Of a DNA stretch of 64,000 nt, positions 16,059-26,522 are shown piece after piece; positions within the stretch are counted from its first letter, which is position 1; each line of letters starts with the position of its first letter. This stretch comes from DATJPR01 sp963752915 (lineage in GTDB: Bacteria > Bacteroidota > Ignavibacteria > UBA10030 > UBA6906), in contig CAVVZZ010000010.1 of the NCBI GenBank assembly GCA_963752915.1, positions 496,001 through 560,000 of the forward strand, given 5' to 3'. The notes under the pieces were generated by a model. That model was given only the letters and a program-made list of their open reading frames with translations. It ran no database searches and had not been told where the DNA came from. Made by a program: the position numbers and the translations under genes.

Positions 16059-16744
16059 TCAAAACAAGCAATCTCAAACGTATGTACACCACCGACGAAG
16101 TCGAAACCACCGCCCTGAACAACGTCAATATCGAGATCGCGTATGGCGAGTTCGTGGCCATCATGGGACCGTCGGGTTGCGGGAAATCGACACTCCTCAA
16201 TATCCTCGGCCTCCTGGACAACCCGACAGAAGGGGAGTATCACTTTCTCGACCAGGAAGTCTCGAAGCACACCGAACGACAGCGGGCAAAACTGCGCAAG
16301 GCGAACATCGGATTTGTCTTTCAGAGTTTCAACCTGATCGACGAGCTCACGGTCTACGAAAACGTAGAGCTGCCCCTCTTCTATCTTGGTGTCTCGTCGT
16401 CCGACAGGGAAAAACGGGTTACCGAAGTCCTCGAGCAAATGCAGGTCATGCATCGGAAGAGCCATTTCCCGCAGCAGCTCTCAGGAGGCCAACAGCAGCG
16501 CGTCGCGGTGGCCCGCGCCATCGTCGCCAAACCCAAGTTGATTCTTGCCGACGAACCAACTGGAAACCTGGACTCGGCAAACGGAACCGAGGTCATGAGG
16601 CTTCTCACCGGTCTCAATGAAGGCGGAACGACGATTGTGATGGTCACCCACTCCACGCACGACGCCGAGTACAGTCATCGGATCATCAACCTGTTCGACG
16701 GGCACGTCGTGACAGAGAACATCAAAGAGAAATTCCGTGTCTGA
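16049..16744 (+). CDS. ABC exporter ATPase, MacB/LolD type (first)
   Basis: A 231-residue nucleotide-binding subunit. Walker A GPSGCGKSTLLNI, Q-loop VFQSFNLID, signature LSGGQQQRVAVARAI, Walker B LILADEPTGNLDS and switch His in MVTHSTHDA are all intact. TGNLDS and the overall length are typical of the LolD/MacB class, which drives mechanotransmission rather than classical transport across the membrane. AGGAG precedes the ATG. It should form a dimer under the permeases encoded downstream, possibly being shared among several of the nine. Confidence 0.95.
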   Translation: MGMIKTSNLKRMYTTDEVETTALNNVNIEIAYGEFVAIMGPSGCGKSTLLNILGLLDNPTEGEYHFLDQEVSKHTERQRAKLRKANIGFVFQSFNLIDELTVYENVELPLFYLGVSSSDREKRVTEVLEQMQVMHRKSHFPQQLSGGQQQRVAVARAIVAKPKLILADEPTGNLDSANGTEVMRLLTGLNEGGTTIVMVTHSTHDAEYSHRIINLFDGHVVTENIKEKFRV

Positions 16745-16817
16745 AAAGGGAATTGGGCGATTGACATCGTGACGGAGAATTGCGGCGTGTAGGAACAAGT
16801 AGGAGAACGAAACGGGC

Positions 16818-19235
16818 ATGCTTGCGAACTATTTCAGACTGGCACTCAGGAATCTGCTCCGCAACAAGAGCTATGCCGTTATTAATGTGCTCGGCCTTTC
16901 AATCGGGACCGCTTGCTGCCTGGCCATCTTTCTCGTGGTCAGATTCGAATTGAGTTACGACAGCTTCCAGTCGAAAAGAGCCCGGATATGCCGTCTCGTC
17001 ACAGTATTGAACGAATCGGACGTCACCCGATATACCGCAGGCATTCCTTTCCCGGTCGCCGACGGCTTGCGACTCGATTTCCCGCAACTCGAAGCGGTGG
17101 CGGCCATCGACGCAGAGGAAGATGTCCAGATGACCGCGCTGGACCCGGGCAATTCGCAGTCGGAACGGAAGTTCAAAGAAACGCGTGGGGTCTTTTGCGC
17201 CGAGCCGCAGATCTTCGATATCCTGGATATCCAAACGATCGCCGGCGATCCGAGGGCGGCCCTGGCCGATCCATCGAACGCCGTTCTTACGAAAGCGACA
17301 GCGGAACGATACTTCGGCGATTGGAGGAAGGCAATCGGACAATCCGTTCTCTACCGGAATCGCGACCTCTTTAGAGTAGCAGCCGTTATCGAGGACTATC
17401 CTGCCAACAGTGATTTCCCGTTCAAAGTGTTGCTCCCGTACGCATCGCTCAGGAGTCGACGCGCGCAATTATTTTCCGATTGGGTCAGCACCGACGGGTC
17501 GAACAATTGTTATGTGCTCCTTCCCGCAACACTGTCCGCGACGGAATTCAATTCAATGTTGCCTGCCTTCAACCGGAGGCACAAACCCCAGGAATATTGG
17601 AACGATCGGCTTGAAGTGCAGACCTTGTCCGCGATGCACTTTGACAGTCGGATTGGGACATACTCCGGCTCAACCTTCAGCAAGGAATTAATCACGGCGC
17701 TGATCCTCGTGGCGGTCTTCCTGCTCATCGCTGCCTGTGTGAATTTTATTAATCTTGCAACGGCTCAGGCATCGAACCGTTCAAGGGAGATTGGCGTTCG
17801 GAAAGTCCTTGGAAGCAACCGCAGCCAACTGATGTTGCAGTTCCTTTCTGAAACTGCGGTGATCTCCGCAATGGCAATTGCCGTGGCTCTTGCGCTCATG
17901 GAGATCGTTATCCCGCTGTTGAGCCAGTTGCTCGGGATTTCCCTCCAACGCCATGTTCTCGGCGACCCGGGTGTTCTCGCGTTTCTCCTCATTCTCTACG
18001 CAACGATGACGGTTTTGTCGGGAATGTACCCGGCCTTGATCCTGTCAGGATTCAGCCCGATGGCTGCACTCAAGAGCAGAATCTCGTCACGACGTGTCGG
18101 TGGAATTTCGTTGAGAAGAGGACTGGTGGTCCTGCAATTCGTTATCTCCCAGGTGCTGATCATCGGCATGCTTGTGGTCGTGCGACAAATGAACTACTTC
18201 AAAAACGCATCATTGGGTTTTGATAAAGATGCCGTCGTTCTCGTGCCGGTTCCGGGCGACAGCGTAAGCCAGAGCAAGATTGATGCCTTGAAGTCCCGGC
18301 TTCTCGGGCAACCAGGCGTCAGCGGTGTGAGCTTCAGCGAGTATAGTCCCTCCGACAATGACCATTGGAGCAGTGATTTCATGTTCGACCGATCGACGGT
18401 CAACACCAAGTTCAGCGCCGACTTGAAATGGGCGGATGCGGACTATTTCAAGACCTACAATATTCAGTTCGCGGCCGGAAGACCCTATCGGCAGAGCGAT
18501 ACCGTACGGGAGTTTGTCGTCAATGAGACGCTTGTGCACAAGCTCGGTATTTTGAACCCACAGGATATCCTTGGAAAACGGATCCGGTTCTGGAACGGCG
18601 AACTCTCCGCTCCGGTGGTTGGTGTTGTGAAGGATTTTAACTCAAGCCCTCTTCAGAAGCCGATGATGGGGGTGGTGTTGGGCAGCTGGAAGGACAACTA
18701 CTGTCTTATCAACATCAAGATTCAGCCGGCCCGTGCGGCAGAGACACTGGCGACAATTGAAAAACTCTGGAATGAGACATATCCGGCGTACTTGTATGAA
18801 TACCAATTCCTCGACGATAAGATCGACGGGTTCTACAAAAAGCAAAGTCAGCTTTCGGAAGTCTATCAGGTGTTCGCCGGGATTGCGGTGTTTATTTCAT
18901 GCCTGGGGTTGTACGGACTCGTATCATTCATGGCGGTTCAACGAGTAAAGGAAATCGGGATTCGCAAGGTGCTCGGAGCTTCAGTTGGAAATGTCATCAT
19001 GCTTCTCTCAAGGGAATTCACGCTCCTCATTGGAGTCGCGTTTGCCATAGCAGCCCCTACAGCATATTTCATCCTGAACGGGTGGCTCCAGGATTTTGCA
19101 TACCGGATTGACCTCGGGGCCGGTCTGTTCCTTCTGGCTGCGTTCGGCACGATAGCCATCGCCTGGATGACTGTTGGCTATCGGGCGATCAGGGCGGCCC
19201 TGGCAAATCCTGTCGATGCGTTGCGATATGAATAA
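16818..19235 (+). CDS. ABC permease 1 of 9, duplicated MacB/FtsX core
   Basis: An 805-residue inner-membrane protein: TM1 near 20-42, a first periplasmic core, three TMs of an FtsX-type domain with coupling motif SREIGVRKVLGSNRSQL, a further TM near 430-450, a second periplasmic core, then a second FtsX unit with VKEIGIRKVLGASVGNV. It ends NPVDALRYE. The double-core layout is the Bacteroidota large-permease type; one chain supplies what a MacB dimer supplies with two. It follows the first ATPase after a 73-base gap that contains GTAGGA-like repeats. Substrate unknown; lipoprotein, antibiotic or peptide export are the usual roles for the superfamily. Confidence 0.93.
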   Translation: MLANYFRLALRNLLRNKSYAVINVLGLSIGTACCLAIFLVVRFELSYDSFQSKRARICRLVTVLNESDVTRYTAGIPFPVADGLRLDFPQLEAVAAIDAEEDVQMTALDPGNSQSERKFKETRGVFCAEPQIFDILDIQTIAGDPRAALADPSNAVLTKATAERYFGDWRKAIGQSVLYRNRDLFRVAAVIEDYPANSDFPFKVLLPYASLRSRRAQLFSDWVSTDGSNNCYVLLPATLSATEFNSMLPAFNRRHKPQEYWNDRLEVQTLSAMHFDSRIGTYSGSTFSKELITALILVAVFLLIAACVNFINLATAQASNRSREIGVRKVLGSNRSQLMLQFLSETAVISAMAIAVALALMEIVIPLLSQLLGISLQRHVLGDPGVLAFLLILYATMTVLSGMYPALILSGFSPMAALKSRISSRRVGGISLRRGLVVLQFVISQVLIIGMLVVVRQMNYFKNASLGFDKDAVVLVPVPGDSVSQSKIDALKSRLLGQPGVSGVSFSEYSPSDNDHWSSDFMFDRSTVNTKFSADLKWADADYFKTYNIQFAAGRPYRQSDTVREFVVNETLVHKLGILNPQDILGKRIRFWNGELSAPVVGVVKDFNSSPLQKPMMGVVLGSWKDNYCLINIKIQPARAAETLATIEKLWNETYPAYLYEYQFLDDKIDGFYKKQSQLSEVYQVFAGIAVFISCLGLYGLVSFMAVQRVKEIGIRKVLGASVGNVIMLLSREFTLLIGVAFAIAAPTAYFILNGWLQDFAYRIDLGAGLFLLAAFGTIAIAWMTVGYRAIRAALANPVDALRYE

Positions 19236-19243
19236 GGACCCTT

Positions 19244-21655
19244 ATGTTCATCAATGATATCAAAGTCGCGCTGAGAGACATTCTCAGGAACAAAGGCTAT
19301 TCGCTCATCAATATTGTTGGGCTGGCCGTGGGGATGGGCTGTTTCGTGTTGATCTCCCTCATGGTGTGGGATGAACTCACCTATGACCGGTTCAACACAC
19401 ATGCGGATCGGATCTACCGGCTCACGCTCGATGCGGAACTCGGCGGAAAGCTCTTCTTGACGGCCAGGAGCAGTCCACCGCTCGCGAAGAGCCTTATGCG
19501 GGATATCCCGGGCGTGGAGGCTGCGACAAATCTTCGGGTTGTGGGCGACCATGCGTTGCGATACGAAGACAAGACATTTAACGAGTATCGTCTGTACGTT
19601 GCCGACTCCATGCTCTTCCGGATCTTCAGCTTCACCGTGGTCGAAGGCGACGAGCACTCGTTTCTGACGAAACCGAACTCCATCGTGTTGACCGATGAAA
19701 CGGCGCGCCGGTATTTTGGCGACGCACCCGCCCTGGGGAAGACGCTCCTCATGGATGGGGCGGAACCATACATGGTGTGCGGCGTCGTCAAACGCTTGCC
19801 TGCGAACTCGCACTGGCGCTTCAATTCGCTCGTTTCCTCATGGCCGACATCCTTCGATGACGAAGAGAAATGGATCGGTAACAGTTGCTACACCTACGTC
19901 CTGCTAAAACCGGGTGCATCTGCTGCTGACGCCGAGGAGGCATTTCAACCGATCACCAAAACACACGTGGCTCCGCTTCTGAAACAGGCGTTTGCCGGAG
20001 CCTGGGACAAGGTCGAAACGCAGGGGTTCCACTACCGCTACAAATTCCAAAGGCTGACGGACATCCACCTGTACTCCCATCTGGACGAGGAATTGGATCC
20101 GACGGGATCGATCTCTACAGTGATGATGTTCATTTCGATCGGTGTGCTGATCCTGGTCATCGCATGCATCAACTTCATGAACCTCACGACGGCCCGTTCC
20201 GCGCATCGTGCCAAGGAGATCGGGGTACGCAAGGTGCTCGGTTCGGAGCGAAGCCAGTTGATTGCAATGTTCCTGAGCGAGGCAATGGTTCAGACCTTCC
20301 TCGCGCTGATCCTGTGCCTCGGCCTGGTGGAGCTTGCGCTCCCTTCATTGAATTCGTTCATCGGAAAGACCCTTTCCCTCTCAGCCATTGGTGTCCCGGT
20401 TTTGGCGGGATGCGCACTGGTGCTCGTGCTTGTCGTCGGACTGCTGGCAGGCGCCTATCCCGCGTTCGTGCTCTCGTCCTTTCAGCCGGTGACAGTCCTG
20501 AAAGGCGAGATACGGCGCGGCGTGCGCAGCGGCCGGCTCCGCGGGATTCTTGTGCTGGCCCAATTCACAATCTCCATCGGACTGATCATCGGTACGATCG
20601 TGATCTACCGTCAACTCCGGTATGTGCAGTCGAAGGACCTGGGCTTCGACAAGGACCGGATGCTGGTGATCGACAACACCTGGCTCCTCGGCAACAGGAC
20701 ACAAAGCTTCAGAGAGCTTGTACTCAAGCGTCCCGGCGTCGTCGATGCTGCCTATACGCAGAACCTTCCCGGCAACGACATCAACAGCGGTGCATACCGG
20801 CCGGAGGGCGGAGAAAAAAGCAACCTCATGATGTTCCGTCAGTTGTTCGTGGATTACGAATACCTTCAGATGCTCGGTGTCAGGCTCGTCGATGGGAGGT
20901 ACTTCTCACGGGAGATGGCGAGCGATACGATGAATTCGGTGCTCATCAACCGGTCGGCTGCGAAGCGGCTCGGGTACGACCACCCGGTGGGCCGCATGAT
21001 GTACGGGTATTTTCATGAAGGCGAGCGGCCGCTGCGGATCATCGGGGTCACGGAGGATTTCCATTATGAGCCGCTCCATCTTCAGATTCTTCCCATGGTG
21101 ATCCTGGTGTCCCGCGGTTCGCCGACGCGCCTGGTGGCAAAGATCAATGGGAACATTTCCGGGATCATCGACGATCTGCGTCATCAGTGGAACGCCTTCA
21201 GCGGCGGGCAACCCTACACTGCGTACTTCATTGATCAGAGACTGGAGACCTATTATCGGCGCGATGAATCCGAAGGGGTGCTGTTCGCCCTTCTTTCCGG
21301 CATCGGGATCCTCGTGTCGTGCCTGGGCATCCTCGGGCTGACGATGTATGCTGCCGAACAGCGGACGAAGGAGCTGGGCATCCGAAAAGTGCTAGGCGCG
21401 AGCGGGACAAGCCTTACCGGGTTGCTGACACGGGAACTTCTCGGCATCGTTCTCCTGGCCAACCTGATCGCTTGGCCGGTGGCGTATGTCGCCATGGAGC
21501 GCTGGCTGCAGGATTTCGCCTACCGTGTCGACATTGCCTGGTGGGTGTTCGCACTGGCTGGAGGTGTGGCATTGATCATCGCCGCGCTGACGGTGAGCCA
21601 TCAAGCGATCAAGGCGGTACGGGCAAATCCGGTGGAAGCGTTGAAGTACGAATGA
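19244..21655 (+). CDS. ABC permease 2 of 9, duplicated MacB/FtsX core
   Basis: An 803-residue paralogue of the preceding gene, 8 bases downstream. Both coupling segments are present (AKEIGVRKVLGSERSQL and TKELGIRKVLGASGTSL), as are the second-half TM cluster and the family C terminus NPVEALKYE. The first periplasmic core contains DETARRYFGD, a segment conserved in most of the nine. Codon use is like its neighbours. No disabling change is visible. Confidence 0.92.
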   Translation: MFINDIKVALRDILRNKGYSLINIVGLAVGMGCFVLISLMVWDELTYDRFNTHADRIYRLTLDAELGGKLFLTARSSPPLAKSLMRDIPGVEAATNLRVVGDHALRYEDKTFNEYRLYVADSMLFRIFSFTVVEGDEHSFLTKPNSIVLTDETARRYFGDAPALGKTLLMDGAEPYMVCGVVKRLPANSHWRFNSLVSSWPTSFDDEEKWIGNSCYTYVLLKPGASAADAEEAFQPITKTHVAPLLKQAFAGAWDKVETQGFHYRYKFQRLTDIHLYSHLDEELDPTGSISTVMMFISIGVLILVIACINFMNLTTARSAHRAKEIGVRKVLGSERSQLIAMFLSEAMVQTFLALILCLGLVELALPSLNSFIGKTLSLSAIGVPVLAGCALVLVLVVGLLAGAYPAFVLSSFQPVTVLKGEIRRGVRSGRLRGILVLAQFTISIGLIIGTIVIYRQLRYVQSKDLGFDKDRMLVIDNTWLLGNRTQSFRELVLKRPGVVDAAYTQNLPGNDINSGAYRPEGGEKSNLMMFRQLFVDYEYLQMLGVRLVDGRYFSREMASDTMNSVLINRSAAKRLGYDHPVGRMMYGYFHEGERPLRIIGVTEDFHYEPLHLQILPMVILVSRGSPTRLVAKINGNISGIIDDLRHQWNAFSGGQPYTAYFIDQRLETYYRRDESEGVLFALLSGIGILVSCLGILGLTMYAAEQRTKELGIRKVLGASGTSLTGLLTRELLGIVLLANLIAWPVAYVAMERWLQDFAYRVDIAWWVFALAGGVALIIAALTVSHQAIKAVRANPVEALKYE

Positions 21656-21682
21656 GAACATACCCAGAGAAACGGTCCCCTC

Positions 21683-24109
21683 ATGCTCATTAATTACCTC
21701 AAGATCGCTCTCCGAAACCTGCTTCGCCAGAAAGTCTATTCGCTGATCAACATTATCGGACTCGCCGTCGGGATAGGCTGTTGCATCATGATCATGTTGT
21801 ATGTCCATGACGAATTGCACTTCGACGCGTTCAACGTGAACGCAGAACGTATTGTCCGGCCGACGCTGCGCGGTGTCGCCAACGGGAATCCCATTAATAG
21901 CGCGATGAGCCCCGTCGGCATGGGACCGGCACTCCTGAAGGATTTGCCGGAGGTCGTCGCGTATACGCGAATCAGGAATTTCGGTGCTCCAGTCCTCCGT
22001 TATGGCGATAAGGTCTTCAGCGAGAATCGGTTCCTCGGAGCAGATTCATCCTTCTGTGACGTCTTCACGGTTCACTTCCTTGCCGGGAATCCAAGGTCGG
22101 CGCTTGTGCAACCGGGCAGTGTCGTGCTGACGAAGTCGACTGCAGTAAGATACTTTGGAACCGAAGACCCCATGGGAAAGATGCTCAAGGGCGACAACGG
22201 GCCGAGTTGGACGGTCACAGGCGTTGTGGAAGACTGGCCGAACAACTCCCACTTTCGGTTTGACTTCCTTGGTGCGCTCGCAACGGTGGACGACAGCAGA
22301 AACCCGACATGGCTGAGCAACAACTACCATACATACCTCCTTCTTCAGAAGGGTACCGACCGCTCTGCCTTCCAAAAGAAATTTGATTGCGAAGTTGCAG
22401 CATATGTGAGCCCGCAGTTGCAGCGCCTTGTCGGCATATCGCTCGAGCAATTTCAAGCGTCCGGAAACCGCTATGGGTATGTCCTGCAACCCCTGAGTTC
22501 GATTCACCTCAGTTCTCATCTGGACTATGAGCTGGAGGCAAACGGTGATGTAGCCTATGTGTGGATATTCTCGGCAATTGCCCTCGCGATCCTTTTGATT
22601 GCCTGCATCAACTTCGTCAACCTTGCAACAGCCAGGTCGGAGCGGCGAGCCCGGGAAGTCGGAATCAGAAAGACCCTTGGTTCGAACCGATCGAAGCTCG
22701 TGGGGCAATTCCTGGCCGAATCGGTCCTGATGAGCGTCCTCGCCGTCCTCCTGGCGATCCTCCTGGTCGAAGTCTTTCTTCCTTTGTTCAATGATATTGC
22801 AGGGAAAACCCTGAGACTGAGTCTCTCCGGAAGTCCGTTGACCGGTCTCGTGCTCGTTCTCCTTGCCATCGGCGTCGGGTTCACTGCAGGGAGTTATCCT
22901 GCGTTCTATCTGTCTTCGTTTCGGCCGATGGATGTCCTTGCGAAAGAGGGCCGTAAACGGAGTGCACGGTCAATGCTTCGGAGTGGACTCGTGATCTTCC
23001 AGTTTGCCGTTTCGATCGTCCTGTTCATCGGCGCCTTTGTCATCGAGTCTCAATTGCGATACATCCAAACGCGAAACCTCGGATTCGACAAGGAACAACT
23101 CCTCGTCATCAACCGTGCAAATGATTTGGCTGACAGACTGCAATCGTTCGAGCAGGAACTGCGAAATGGGTCGAGAATCGCAGCTGTCACAAATTCCACC
23201 GCGATCCCCGGAGCCCAGGCGGGAGATGGTATGTATCAATTGGGCGGCCAGACCGCCCCGCAGTACGAAGATCTTCGCGCGATGTGGTGCGACTTTGATT
23301 TTGTGGAAGCGTACCGCTTGACAATGCAGGAAGGGCGGTTCTTCTCCCGGGAACATCCGTCTGACACGGCTGCGGTCGTCGTGAACGAGGCAGTCGCAAA
23401 GGCCTACGGCGAGAACACGGTGATCGGAAAGGACCTGACACGACCTGGATCTGCTCCAGGTAGTGCTCAACATTTCCAAATCATCGGGATGGTGAAGGAT
23501 TTCAATTTCCAATCACTCCATGAGCCGGTCCGGCCGCTGGTCCTGCACTTTCTTTCGCAGAACAATTTTGTCGGTCAGTTCATAACTGTCCGTGTCAGAC
23601 CCGGAGACCCCGGGGAAGTGCTTTCATTTATCGAAAGCGTGTGGAAGCGCCACGCGGGGAGCGAAAGCATCAGCTACACCTTCCTGGATCAGAACCTCGA
23701 GCGGCTCTATGCTGCCGACCAACGGACGAGCACGATTGCAAGGATATTCTCGATCCTGGCGATTTTCATCGCGTGTCTGGGAGTGCTCGGTCTGGCCGCG
23801 TTCGTAACGGAGCGTCGGACAAAGGAAATCGGCATCCGGAAGGCGCTCGGTGCCACCGTCCCCGGCATTGTCGGCTTGCTCTCGTCGGACTTTCTCAAGT
23901 GGGTCCTGATCGCAAACGTGATCGCGTGGCCGGCCGCGTACTATATCATGAACACGTGGCTCCAGGACTTCGCATACCGGGTGAGTATCCAACCGTGGGC
24001 TTTCGTGTTTGCGGGGACAATAGCGCTCGTCATTGCGATGATCGCCGTTGGGGTGTACGCCCTACGGTCCGCGAGGGCAAATCCTGTTGAGTCGCTGCGG
24101 TACGAATGA
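21683..24109 (+). CDS. ABC permease 3 of 9, duplicated MacB/FtsX core
   Basis: An 808-residue paralogue. The coupling motifs are AREVGIRKTLGSNRSKL and TKEIGIRKALGATVPGI, and the end is NPVESLRYE. The N-terminal helix carries SLINIIGLAVGIGCCIMI, the usual first-TM signature of this family (INI-GLA-G). Periplasmic core 1 includes STAVRYFGTEDPMG. It lies 27 bases after permease 2 and is presumably translated from the same message. Confidence 0.92.
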   Translation: MLINYLKIALRNLLRQKVYSLINIIGLAVGIGCCIMIMLYVHDELHFDAFNVNAERIVRPTLRGVANGNPINSAMSPVGMGPALLKDLPEVVAYTRIRNFGAPVLRYGDKVFSENRFLGADSSFCDVFTVHFLAGNPRSALVQPGSVVLTKSTAVRYFGTEDPMGKMLKGDNGPSWTVTGVVEDWPNNSHFRFDFLGALATVDDSRNPTWLSNNYHTYLLLQKGTDRSAFQKKFDCEVAAYVSPQLQRLVGISLEQFQASGNRYGYVLQPLSSIHLSSHLDYELEANGDVAYVWIFSAIALAILLIACINFVNLATARSERRAREVGIRKTLGSNRSKLVGQFLAESVLMSVLAVLLAILLVEVFLPLFNDIAGKTLRLSLSGSPLTGLVLVLLAIGVGFTAGSYPAFYLSSFRPMDVLAKEGRKRSARSMLRSGLVIFQFAVSIVLFIGAFVIESQLRYIQTRNLGFDKEQLLVINRANDLADRLQSFEQELRNGSRIAAVTNSTAIPGAQAGDGMYQLGGQTAPQYEDLRAMWCDFDFVEAYRLTMQEGRFFSREHPSDTAAVVVNEAVAKAYGENTVIGKDLTRPGSAPGSAQHFQIIGMVKDFNFQSLHEPVRPLVLHFLSQNNFVGQFITVRVRPGDPGEVLSFIESVWKRHAGSESISYTFLDQNLERLYAADQRTSTIARIFSILAIFIACLGVLGLAAFVTERRTKEIGIRKALGATVPGIVGLLSSDFLKWVLIANVIAWPAAYYIMNTWLQDFAYRVSIQPWAFVFAGTIALVIAMIAVGVYALRSARANPVESLRYE

Positions 24110-24131
24110 TGTCCAATGGAGGGAGGACTCA

Positions 24132-26510
24132 ATGCTTCATCATTATCTTCGCATGATGGTCAGGGTGGTTCAGAAGAACAAGACCACCTTCTTCATCAAT
24201 CTGATCGGTCTCTCCAGCGGGCTTGCCTGCGTATTGCTGATCGCTCTCTGGGTGCAGAGCGAAATGAACGTCGATGCGTTTGATCGCAATGACGCCCGGC
24301 TGTATCAGGTTATGGAAAACTCGCAGAATTCGGACGGCATTACGACCCAGCCCTCCACGCCGGATCTTCTCGCGGACGCGATGGCTGACGCAATTCCGGA
24401 GATTGAGTATGCCACGGCGGTTACGCCTTCCTCCTGGTTCGGGAATTTCACCCTTTCGGCAAACGAAAAGAACATCAAAGCTATTGGCCAGTTCGCAGGA
24501 AAAGACTTCTTCAGAGTCTTCTCGTATCCTCTGACGGATGGGAACCCTGCGTCGGTGTTATCGGGTGACAATGCGATCATGATTTCCGACCAACTGGCAA
24601 AGCGACTCTTCGGGACAGCCGAGAACGTGATCGGAAAGCCGATCGAATGGCAGCTCCTCGGCTTCACGATGCAGTCCATGGTGACCGGAGTCTTCGTGGG
24701 CGTCCCGCCAAACTCGACCGAACAGTTTGACTTCGTCCTGTCGTTCGACCAGTGGCTACACCTCTGTACGCTGATCCATCGGTCGATCAATTGGGGAAAT
24801 CATGGGCCGAGCACGTTTGTCCTTCTACGGAAGGATGTCGAGGTTGCACAGTGTAACCAGAAGATCGCCGGGTTTCTCAAAAGCAAAGCCTCGTACTCCA
24901 ACGTGACACTCTTCCTCCGACGATTCTCCGACTCGTACCTCTACAACACCTATGAGAATGGCGTGCAGTCCGGGGGGAGGATCGAATATGTGAGAGTCTT
25001 CTCCATCATCGCCCTCTTTATCCTTCTGATCGCCTGCATCAATTTCATGAACCTCTCGACGGCAAAGGCGGCGGGACGAATGCGGGAGGTCGGGATCCGG
25101 AAAGCGATTGGAGCCCCGCGAAAGGCTCTTGTGTTCCAATTCCTGGGGGAATCTCTTCTCATGACGCTTGCAGCGTCGATCATGGCGCTCCTCCTGGTAG
25201 AGCTCGTCCTTCCGGAGTTTAGTGCGATCACGGGGAAGGAGTTGATGCTCGACGTTTCCGCAAGCGGGCTGCTCATGTATATTGGCATCACGCTTTTCAC
25301 CGGACTCGTCGCGGGGAGCTATCCCGCATTGTATATGTCCGGATTTCGTCCGGCGGAGGTTCTCAAAGGGGGCCTTAAAGGATCCGGTGTTGAGCTCTGG
25401 GCGCGCAAGGGGCTGGTGGTGTTCCAGTTCGCTCTCTCGATCATCTTTCTGGTCGGTATCATGGTGGTGTATCGACAAATGCAGTTCATCCAATCGAAGA
25501 ATCTCGGATATAACAAGGACAACGTTCTCTATTTCGCGCCTGAAGGCAGCGTCGCCCAACATTTGGACGCGTTTATTTCAGAACTCAGGGGAATTCCGGG
25601 AGTCGTCTCTGCCGCGAGCGTGTCGCAGAATATTATTGGGCTGAACAGTTCAACCTACGGTTTGGACTGGGAGGGGAAAGACCCGCGCTCCAACGTCCTC
25701 TTCATGGTTGTTCGCGTCGGCTCCGGCTTCATCGAAACGCTTGGAATTCACATGAATGCCGGACGGCCATTTGCGACGAATTTCGGATCGGACACGTCGG
25801 CGATCATTCTTAACGAGGCTGCAATCTCCGTCATGGGGCTCAAAGACCCCTTGGGAAAAGCGGTCACCCTCTGGGGCCGGAGAAGGCAGATTGTCGGGGT
25901 CACCAATGACTTCAATTTTGAATCGCTGCATGAACCGGTAAAGCCGATGATCTTCGTCCCGGAATCCCAGAACTCCCTCGTGATCATGGCACGAGTCCAG
26001 GCAGGCAGAATAACGGAGACGATCGACCGACTCCAGAAGTTCTATCGTTCGTACAATCCAGGGTACTCCTTCGATTTCAAATTTCTCGACCAGGATGTGC
26101 AGGCGCTTTATACATCGGAACAACGTGTGGCAGTCCTCTCTCGCTACTTCGCGGGAATGGCGATCATTATTTCATGCCTCGGCCTGTTCGGCCTTGCAAC
26201 CTTCACGGCAGAAAGGCGGCTGAAGGAAATCGGGATACGAAAAGTTCTCGGAGCGACTGTCCTGGAACTCATCTATTTGCTTTCGAAAGACCTTGCGGGC
26301 TGGGTGGTGATGGCAAATGTTCTTGCGTGGCCGGTCGCCTATTATTTCATGAACGCATGGCTTCAAGGATTTGCATTCAGAGTAACGATGGGAATTGCTA
26401 TGTATATCGTTGCCGGAGGTGCAGCATTGCTTATTGCTATCGCGACAATGAGTTTCCAGGCGATCAGAGCTGCCTCGGCGAACCCGGTGGAAGCACTCCG
26501 ATATGAGTGA
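24132..26510 (+). CDS. ABC permease 4 of 9, duplicated MacB/FtsX core
   Basis: The ATG at 24132 is chosen because GGAGGGAGG precedes it and the protein then aligns with its siblings (MLHHYLRMMVRVV). An earlier in-frame ATG at 24048 lies inside permease 3. Length 792 residues. The coupling segments are MREVGIRKAIGAPRKAL and LKEIGIRKVLGATVLEL, and the end is NPVEALRYE. A 20-base stretch in the last TM region (26355-26374) is identical to one in permease 7. Confidence 0.92.
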   Translation: MLHHYLRMMVRVVQKNKTTFFINLIGLSSGLACVLLIALWVQSEMNVDAFDRNDARLYQVMENSQNSDGITTQPSTPDLLADAMADAIPEIEYATAVTPSSWFGNFTLSANEKNIKAIGQFAGKDFFRVFSYPLTDGNPASVLSGDNAIMISDQLAKRLFGTAENVIGKPIEWQLLGFTMQSMVTGVFVGVPPNSTEQFDFVLSFDQWLHLCTLIHRSINWGNHGPSTFVLLRKDVEVAQCNQKIAGFLKSKASYSNVTLFLRRFSDSYLYNTYENGVQSGGRIEYVRVFSIIALFILLIACINFMNLSTAKAAGRMREVGIRKAIGAPRKALVFQFLGESLLMTLAASIMALLLVELVLPEFSAITGKELMLDVSASGLLMYIGITLFTGLVAGSYPALYMSGFRPAEVLKGGLKGSGVELWARKGLVVFQFALSIIFLVGIMVVYRQMQFIQSKNLGYNKDNVLYFAPEGSVAQHLDAFISELRGIPGVVSAASVSQNIIGLNSSTYGLDWEGKDPRSNVLFMVVRVGSGFIETLGIHMNAGRPFATNFGSDTSAIILNEAAISVMGLKDPLGKAVTLWGRRRQIVGVTNDFNFESLHEPVKPMIFVPESQNSLVIMARVQAGRITETIDRLQKFYRSYNPGYSFDFKFLDQDVQALYTSEQRVAVLSRYFAGMAIIISCLGLFGLATFTAERRLKEIGIRKVLGATVLELIYLLSKDLAGWVVMANVLAWPVAYYFMNAWLQGFAFRVTMGIAMYIVAGGAALLIAIATMSFQAIRAASANPVEALRYE

Positions 26511-26522
26511 AAGGACAGATCG

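Noticed and set aside
26355..26374. 20-base identity between permease 4 and permease 7 (second copy at 33695-33714) as evidence of gene conversion
   Set aside because: It encodes the conserved AWLQGFA segment; one short match among nine paralogues is not enough without a full alignment.
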